From NCBI GenBank assembly GCA_964017145.1, contig OZ024841.1, positions 310,001-374,000 on the forward strand: a stretch of DNA of 64,000 bases, read 5' to 3'. The notes under the pieces are model-generated. The model saw only the letters and a program-made list of their open reading frames with translations, made no database searches and had not been told where the DNA came from. This stretch comes from Agrocybe praecox (taxonomy: Eukaryota; Basidiomycota; Agaricomycetes; Agaricales; Agrocybaceae). Made by a program: the position numbers and the translations under genes. Shown piece by piece: positions 58,530-64,000 of the stretch (the stretch's first letter is position 1; the number at the start of each line of letters is the position of its first letter).

Positions 58530-59653
58530 AAACCCGCTTCTTCTTCTCCTTCTTCTTCTGCTACGGTTCCTTCCATATCTTCTGCCTCGAATGCGGAGAG
58601 AAGGACTTGTCTTCTTTCTTCAGCAGTCATGGCTCGAATTTGAGAAGTGATATCTTTTGCCGAAGATTTCTTGTGGTTGTTGTTGTAGTTGTTGCGAGAA
58701 TTGTTGTTGCTATTGTTGCGGGGGTTGTTGCCTCGATAGTTCGGGTTTGAGTTTTCTTGACGATCATTGTTGTTGTTGTTATAGGAGGGGCGAGTGCCTC
58801 GTGGTTTCGGACAGTCCCTTGCGAGATGTCCGATTCCTTTGCAGTTGAAGCAAGCGCCTTTCTTCATAAGGGCGGTGCGTTCGTCTGTGCTCATGGCGTC
58901 CACGTCCATGGCGTCGGGATCTCTTTCGTTTTGTCGTCGTTGATAGTTGTTGTTTGAAAAGTAGTACTGTTTGTCTCGAGGGGAATAGTTGTTGTTGTTG
59001 TTTCGATAGTTGTTGTTAGTGGTCCCTTTTTGATTGAATGCGGTTTCGCCTTTGGTTCGATTGGGTGGTCCTCTGTTAAAGGCCGCGCGAAGTCGACGAT
59101 ATTTGTTGTCGGCTTTTATGGCAGCGTCGTACCATTCGTTGAGATTTTTGGGGTCTGAGGCGAGGTCGATTCTTTCCCTGATGTGTTCGGGGAGGGAGTT
59201 TTCGAAGTAAGTGATGATATTTTTTTCCTCGGTTATGTCGGCGTCGACGACGAGGTTCTTGAACTTTGCTACGTGCTCTTCTCCGGTTTCGTTCTTCATT
59301 TTGATGCGTTGGAGTTCGTGTATGGCGTCTTGTTCGAGGTTAAGGCTGGAAAAAGCTTTCTTGAGTTCGTCACTGAAGACGCTCCAGCTTCCGTAGTCGA
59401 TATCTGCTGTTTTGGCTTTTCGGGCGGCTTCTTTCTTGGCGGTGATGAAAGACCTCCGCCAGGCATTCGCGTCTCCTTTGATGAGATAGCCTAAGGTGAA
59501 AACAATTTTTGCTTTGTCGGTTTTGAAAGAGTCGGGATTTCCAGAGATGTAGAGGTCGAGAATTTGAGAGAAATCAATGAATTTCTTTTTGTCTCCGTCA
59601 TAGTCGAAAGGGAGTCTGAGCCGGTAGGCTTTGTCGTCTGCGGGAGTGGTCAT
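58526..59653 (-). CDS. gag: G1 gag
   Basis: 375 residues from ATG at 59653-59651 to TGA at 58528-58526. The N-terminal half is the capsid-like core (YDGDKKKFIDFSQILDLYIS, WRRSFITAKKEAARKAKTAD, LPEHIRERIDLASDPKNLNE). It is followed by an Asn-rich stretch and one CCHC knuckle (CFNCKGIGHLARDC, about residues 267-280), then a second Asn-rich stretch and an acidic tail. It overlaps pol by four bases at a heptamer that fits -1 frameshifting. Confidence 0.9.
   Translation of the reverse strand: MTTPADDKAYRLRLPFDYDGDKKKFIDFSQILDLYISGNPDSFKTDKAKIVFTLGYLIKGDANAWRRSFITAKKEAARKAKTADIDYGSWSVFSDELKKAFSSLNLEQDAIHELQRIKMKNETGEEHVAKFKNLVVDADITEEKNIITYFENSLPEHIRERIDLASDPKNLNEWYDAAIKADNKYRRLRAAFNRGPPNRTKGETAFNQKGTTNNNYRNNNNNYSPRDKQYYFSNNNYQRRQNERDPDAMDVDAMSTDERTALMKKGACFNCKGIGHLARDCPKPRGTRPSYNNNNNDRQENSNPNYRGNNPRNNSNNNSRNNYNNNHKKSSAKDITSQIRAMTAEERRQVLLSAFEAEDMEGTVAEEEGEEEAGF
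58529..58535 (-). promoter_or_regulatory. Putative -1 ribosomal frameshift site between G1 gag and pol
   Basis: On the minus strand the last gag codons read GCG GGT TTT TGA. The heptamer G GGT TTT fits the X XXY YYZ pattern, and the gag stop follows at once. A slip of one base back continues TTG AAA GGG into pol. No pairing downstream was tested. Confidence 0.65.
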
Positions 59654-59833
59654 GATGATGATGGGGGTGGTGGTGATAGTTTGTGTAAGTGGGGAGAGTA
59701 TGGGTGATACTTCTCCAGAGGGAGGAGGGGTTTCTTCTTCTTTCTGGGTTCTTGGCGTTAGCCAAAGCTCTTTGTATGTTGATGAAATGATGGGTAGTCT
59801 CTACGTTCAAGATTGGTAGAGAGAGTTTTGTTG

Positions 59834-59845
59834 AACTAGTTCTTT
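59834..59845 (-). other. G1 primer binding site, self-priming type
   Basis: Directly after the 5' LTR the minus strand reads AAAGAACTAGTT. Eleven of these bases (AAGAACTAGTT) are the exact complement of AACTAGTTCTT inside the LTR at 59975-59965, rather than starting with TGG as a tRNA site would. This is how Tf1 of fission yeast primes, with the 5' end of its own RNA. Confidence 0.7.
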
Positions 59846-60205
59846 TGTTACGACACAAGCCGTTTCGTATGTGTACAACTCCCAGAGTTTACACCGAAGA
59901 AGGCTATAGTCGTAGGTTCTTAGTTCTTCGTTCGAGTTTCGAGTAGTGAAACTGTAGTATTCTCAAGAACTAGTTAAAGAATATGAGAGTATCGTACTAC
60001 GTATTTATAAGAGCAAGACATGAGGAGAAAGCACCATAAAGGTGTGGTAAACGTTCGTAGAAAGTGAGGCGAAAGCACCGTAACGATATGGTGATCGTTC
60101 GATAGGAAACACACCGTGAAGGTGTGGTAGTCGTTCGGTAAGGGCGAGGCAGTGAAACAGTAAAGAAAGATGAAAAAGAGTCGACCAGCGTGTGTGTTCG
60201 TAACA
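59846..60205 (-). repeat. G1 5' LTR
   Basis: 360 bp, identical by eye to 53177-53536. Minus-strand TATAAATA lies at 60009-60002 and the predicted RNA start, from the priming match, at 59975, 27-34 bases downstream. This divides the LTR into U3 (60205-59976) and about 130 bp of R plus U5. Confidence 0.93.
60002..60009 (-). promoter_or_regulatory. G1 LTR TATA box
   Basis: TATAAATA on the minus strand, correctly spaced from the start site inferred from the primer-site complement. The same motif is at 53333-53340 in the 3' LTR. Confidence 0.6.
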
Positions 60206-60869
60206 ATTCCAATCATAAAGCAACTGACATAGTTTGTCAAACTTGGTGTAATCCTGCCCCAACTGATGGCTCAGCACCAAATCTATCTCTACCTGCTGTG
60301 GATAAAAATGGAAATCCTTGTTGGAAACGAGCTTTTAATACACAGGTAAGAAATTTAACTTCATTGCATACAAATTACTTAATATATTTCATAATAGGCC
60401 TGTGAGCAATTAAATTCTTGGCTTGGTGGCTTTGAATCAATTCTCAAGCGTATGGCACCTGGAAACTTTGATTGGTTTTTACACTCTATGCTTTTTTATC
60501 ACACTAAACATGTTCTAAGAAGGCAGGAACTTCAAAAGGAGAAGGAGAAAAGAGCAGCTGAAAGTGATAGTGATAGTGAGGAAGAAGAGTCTGATGATAC
60601 ATTGTAGTTTGGGTACTTATTATTCCAATAGTCATTTATTATTTATTACATTGCATCTACAAGTGCAATATATGGCAAAGTCTGTTTGCTCAATCTTTAA
60701 CAATTCTACTCAGATCTGCTCAGATCTACTCAGAAAATGTTACATTCTGCACAAGCTCTGACCTTTGAGTAGCAACTCTGATCAGAACTGCTCAGAACTG
60801 CTCAGAAATACAAATTTCTGATCAGTTCTGAGTAGTATCTGTGGGGCACAGTAAAGTACTGCCAGAGAG

Positions 60870-63433
60870 CGCTTTTTCCCAGGCAACACCCCCTACATAT
60901 CGAGGTGCGGCGCATGCAATTCTTATGCTACCCGTCTAATCACAGACGCGTTAGGACCGCACGACCTTTCCGCACATAACGCACCCTTGGCCGTGACAAT
61001 CGACGCAGAAATGATGGAAAGCGATGCGAATATAAATGGTATCTCCCCCTCCTCCTGTTTTTGGACCGAAACTTATCCCTGCACGTTCATTTCGCTTATT
61101 ATTCCCGGTCAAGCTGCATATTCGAGTAGCCTTACCATCCATGTATACAACGAGTCATTGTTCGCTAAGAAGAATGTCTCAAACGACCGAATATCGAGTG
61201 AAACAGTACAATTTTCCTCCTTTTTGGCAACAATATACTCAAGAATGTGTCATATCTCCACCATATCTTCACCAAATTGCGAGATTATTCTTTCTATTTA
61301 CTGGTATCATTCATTGCCTTCAGAATCAACTCTTGAACAGAGAAGAAACGAGATGGGAAATACAGGAGAAGCGCCAGGTGTAAGCATATCTCTTCTTGCT
61401 TACATATCATACTACACTACTGATAAAACCATTACATCCTTCTACAAACTCATTTATCTTGATAGTCCTAGCCTCTACTCTCTATTTAAACAGGTCTGGA
61501 TACCATACCCATCGTCTCCCATTGTCCATAGCATACAAGTTGACTTTCAAGATTGTCAAATTTTACTACACTACATGCTTCAAATCTTACCAAACATAAT
61601 TTCGTTGGATACTCCTGTATCTACTGAATACATACCAGCAATTAAAAGCGACTCAAAGGCTCCTCAACTTAACAGATTATTCAAACTGTCCCTCAACATC
61701 CTATTAACATACAAAAATCTAATAATAACACGGAACACAGCCACTTCATTAAAAATAGCTCATTGCCTAATTCAATCTTGTACGTCTGTACACACATATC
61801 TAGCAGGACTAGAACTGTATTCCAACATACCTAATCTTATTCAAGTTATATTTAATAATATAAACTTGAATACTATCATGTTCCCCGCGCCATACAACAT
61901 GCACATCACACAAAGCACATATACACAGTCAAACTTGAACTCTATCATGTTCCCCGCGCAAAGTCTTGACACTATCTTCCTTTACAATGGACAAACCTAC
62001 ATTGCAGAAGAAGACGATGAACTCATATTTGTACCTGGACTTGATACTGTCGATGTATTTACAGCATATAAACATGTAGATAAGAAAGTTCATCCCGTAT
62101 CAACCACATTTCCAGAAGATTGTCATGTAACCAGACAAATCCCCGAAGATCCCCTTCTAACATTACCTAAATTACCTATCCGACCACCAAAATTTACACC
62201 CACAAACAAGATAACACTAGAGCACATGGCTGAGTTAAATATAAATTCACAAGGATTTCTATCAACAGAAGAAGAAAAACTGTTTCAATTTATCATGATC
62301 CTCAATGAAAATGCAATTGCATTCGAAGATGTAGAACGTGGTACTTTGAAGGAATCCTATTTTTCTCCATACATAATTCCTACCATTCCGCATTCTCCAT
62401 GGGAATACAAAAACATTCCAATACCACCTGGTCTTTTACCTCAAGTCCTTGACGTTCTGAAATTAAAAATGGATGCAGGAGTATATGAGCAAAGTCAATC
62501 ATCCTATCGCTCCCAATGGTTTGTAGTTCTTAAAAAGAATGGCAAACTAAGGATTGTACATGATCTTCAGCCGCTAAACAAAATTACAGTCCGAGACGCA
62601 GGATTACTACCTATTGTTGATGATTTTGTTGAAGGATTTGCAGGACATCAATGTTACACTGTGTTTGACTTATTCTGGGGATTTGATGCACGAAAAATAC
62701 ACCCTAGAAGTCGAGGATTAACAGCTTTTATGACACCATTGGGACTATTACAAATAAGGTCATTACCAACAGGATTCACCAATTCGCCTGCAGAGTTTCA
62801 GAAATGTATGGTGATGGTATTAAAAGATGAAATTCCTAATACGGCCAATATATTTATAGATGACCTTCCCGTCAAAGGCCCAAAAACTCAGTATTTACTC
62901 GAGAATGGTAAACCTGCCACCATGCCTGGAAATGAAGGCATACATCAATTCATTTGGGAACATGCACAGGATGTACATGTCAAGCCGCTTTTGATCAAAT
63001 TAAGGAACTAATTTCAAGCAGCCCTGCATTACGACCCATTGATTACACATCCACCCTACCCGTCATCCTCTCCGTTGACTCAAGTAGAGATGCAGCAGGA
63101 ATGATATTATCACAGATTGATGAAGACAGAAAACGTCGACCTGCCCGATATGGATCTGTTCCTATGTCAGAGAGAGAATCGCGTTACTCACAGCCAAAAT
63201 TAGAACTATTTGGGTTATATCGTGCCCTTCGACACTGGCGACTTTATATTATTGGTGTCAAGCAACTCCACGTTGAAGTTGATGCTCAATACATAAAAGG
63301 AATGCTGAATGAGCCGGATCTACAGCCAAGCGCAGCAGTTAATCGATGGATTCAAGGCATCCTTATGTTTGACTTCAAATTAATACATGTACCTGCGGAA
63401 AAGCATAAAGGCCCAGATGCACTATCTAGATGA
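60870..63433 (+). pseudogene. pol: G2 pol: N-terminal region, reverse transcriptase and RNase H
   Basis: Continues the frame opened at 51870. A CGAC motif in YISRCGACNSYATRL is followed by about 390 residues without recognisable domains. A conserved linker follows (KKVHPVSTTFPEDCHVTRQI, IRPPKFTPTNKITLEHM), then reverse transcriptase from about 62360 (YRSQWFVVLKKNGKLRIVHD, YTVFDLFWGFDARKI, catalytic FIDD at 62853-62864). Near 62990 the frame breaks: IWEHAQDVH is followed in another frame by CQAAFDQIKELISSSPALRP. That is the point where the thumb and connection region (about 100 residues) should be, so a deletion occurred. RNase H follows (VILSVDSSRDAAGMILSQID, QPKLELFGLYRALRHWR, VEVDAQYIKGML) and ends at LSR with TGA 63431-63433 where Arg is usual. 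Not functional as it stands. Confidence 0.8.
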
Positions 63434-64000
63434 CCACTTGCAGAAGGAGAAGAACCCGAAAGTGATGATGACTCATGGCTAGATAACATCGCCCTTCTAA
63501 CATTCATTCCGGATCACAAATTTATGTTCAACCTGGAAGAAAAAGTCAATACAAACACTGATATTAATTTGCCCTCATGTTTTGCTGCTCGAGCGCAGCA
63601 AGAAGAACTTTTAAATGATATTAAACATTTTTTAACAACTCTCGAATCACCCAACATTGCCGACCTACAAAAAAAACGATGGTTTCTTGCCAAGGCGATG
63701 GAATTCTTTGTTAAGGAAACCAAACTCTATAAGCGAAATGGATCAAAGCCACCATTACTCATAGTCACTGAGCCTGCCAACAAGCTTATAATCTTAAATC
63801 AAGCGCATGAGAATCTAGGTCACTGAGGTGTCCAGGCTGTGCATGAAACTTTACGTCATCGATTTTTTTGGCCTCATATGAGGGCAGACGTGTATCATCA
63901 TGTCCGATCATGTCATGAATGTCAGATTCGAAGCCTAAAAAGACTGGAAATACCGCTGACTGTATCAACACCGACTTCACTGTTTGCAAAAGTCTATATT
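63434..64000 (+). pseudogene. G2 integrase, N-terminal part, running off the window
   Basis: After the TGA at 63431 the frame continues with PLAEGEEPESDDDSWLDNIA, then FAARAQQEELLNDIKHFL and the HHCC zinc site of integrase. The first half (HENLGH) and second half (RFFWPHMRADVYHHVRSCHE, CQ) are separated by another TGA (63824-63826) within GH-GVQAVHETL, where related elements have Arg. The catalytic core would lie beyond position 64000. Confidence 0.7.

Larger units (their letters stand above)
53177..60205 (-). mobile_element. G1: complete Ty3/gypsy chromovirus, recent insertion
   Basis: Two 360 bp LTRs (53177-53536 and 59846-60205) read the same by eye over their whole length. The element is flanked by a perfect 5 bp duplication ATTCC (53172-53176 and 60206-60210). 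On the minus strand the order is 5' LTR, primer site, gag, pol (protease, reverse transcriptase, RNase H, integrase, chromodomain), a third ORF, polypurine tract, 3' LTR. Total length is 7029 bp. No stop or frameshift breaks gag or pol. The chromodomain and Tf1-like priming signals place it among fungal chromoviruses. Confidence 0.93.
52008..60607 (+). pseudogene. KDZ transposase, 5'-truncated and split by G1
   Basis: Cuts and moves the element; KDZ transposases have an RNase H-like core. Coding parts are about 52008-53176, 60211-60345 and 60398-60607 (intron 60346-60397, GTAAGA...TAG); stop TAG 60605-60607. Order: the end of a CxC5-type cluster (GRCSFCDSQYYADH) with NSAKYMKIGQSIWVDRVF; CSECTQPF; a CxC6-type cluster (CAYQGCENEL...CAVHEREYGDRCRVVDCDH...ACQQHQREWEKH); then the core FSPNRFYCVETVCAPCGTVI, CIDKACTVL and FIVDSYHY. 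After G1 the frame resumes with SNHKATDIVCQTWCNP and CEQLNSWLGGFESI, ending in an acidic Ser/Glu tail. The two Asp motifs and a Glu fit the catalytic set. The N-terminal part before CxC5 is missing, since the frame begins beside the terminal repeat, so the copy was probably defective even before G1 arrived. Confidence 0.8.
51921..60861 (+). mobile_element. KDZ transposon, interrupted by the G1 chromovirus
   Basis: Flanked by a perfect 8 bp duplication CCAGAGAG (51913-51920 and 60862-60869). Ends are GAGGTCTTTACTGTGCCCCA on the left and CAGTACTTTACTGTGCCCCA read inward from the right. GATCAGAACT/CTCAGAA arrays lie at 51945-52000 and 60700-60835. Without the 7034 bp G1 insertion (LTR to LTR plus one 5 bp duplication) it is 1907 bp. 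It carries a 5'-truncated transposase and sits in the start of the second reading frame of G2. Confidence 0.85.

Noticed and set aside
58657..59494. Plus-strand Cys- and Val-rich frames opposite G1 gag
   Set aside because: Antisense shadows of the Asn-rich and zinc-knuckle parts of gag.

Overview
This 64 kb window looks like nuclear DNA of an agaricomycete (mushroom-type) basidiomycete. It has short introns of about 48-65 bp with GT...AG ends, low gene density, and a repeat content typical of that class: KDZ and Plavaka DNA transposons, Ty3/gypsy LTR retrotransposons including a chromovirus, and a small TA-flanked element. Broken copies of host genes (histone H2A, HMG-CoA reductase) lie among the repeats. 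All calls come from reading the sequence; no database search was possible.

1-25 kb: host-like but heavily decayed DNA. A frameshifted Ser/Pro-rich gene (5-3613) is followed by an old, rearranged tandem duplication. Block one (about 3.96-13.4 kb) and block two (about 15.1-24.7 kb) carry the same series of degenerate gene pieces in the same order. Two genes look intact here: a three-exon F-box-like gene (13490-15026, minus) and a small single-exon gene (19933-20436, plus). A 773 bp element with 27 bp inverted repeats and TA target duplication entered block one after the duplication.

25-36 kb: a possible zinc-ribbon gene (25135-25835), a long stop-riddled gene possibly related to the helicase-associated region of fungal RecQ-like proteins (26316-29618), a degenerate Plavaka transposase (31100-32410, minus), a solo LTR with perfect 5 bp target duplication (33523-34077) and a plausible two-exon unknown gene (34547-35227, minus).

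36-43 kb: a decayed histone H2A gene and a fragment of HMG-CoA reductase. The reductase fragment is split by a 5.16 kb element with about 1.1 kb inverted arms (37398-42559), itself invaded by a 1395 bp non-autonomous KDZ-type element (39940-41334).

43-64 kb: a four-deep nest. A Plavaka transposase (minus) is cut at 44287/44288 by a Ty3/gypsy element called G2 (5' LTR 44288-45202, plus strand, running off the window). The start of G2's second open reading frame is cut by a KDZ element (51921-60861, 8 bp target duplication). That element's transposase is cut by a chromovirus called G1 (53177-60205, minus). G1 has two 360 bp LTRs that read the same, a perfect 5 bp target duplication, open gag and pol, a third zinc-knuckle ORF, a putative -1 frameshift site and signals fitting Tf1-like self-priming. 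G1 is clearly the youngest insertion; G2 carries stops and a deletion.
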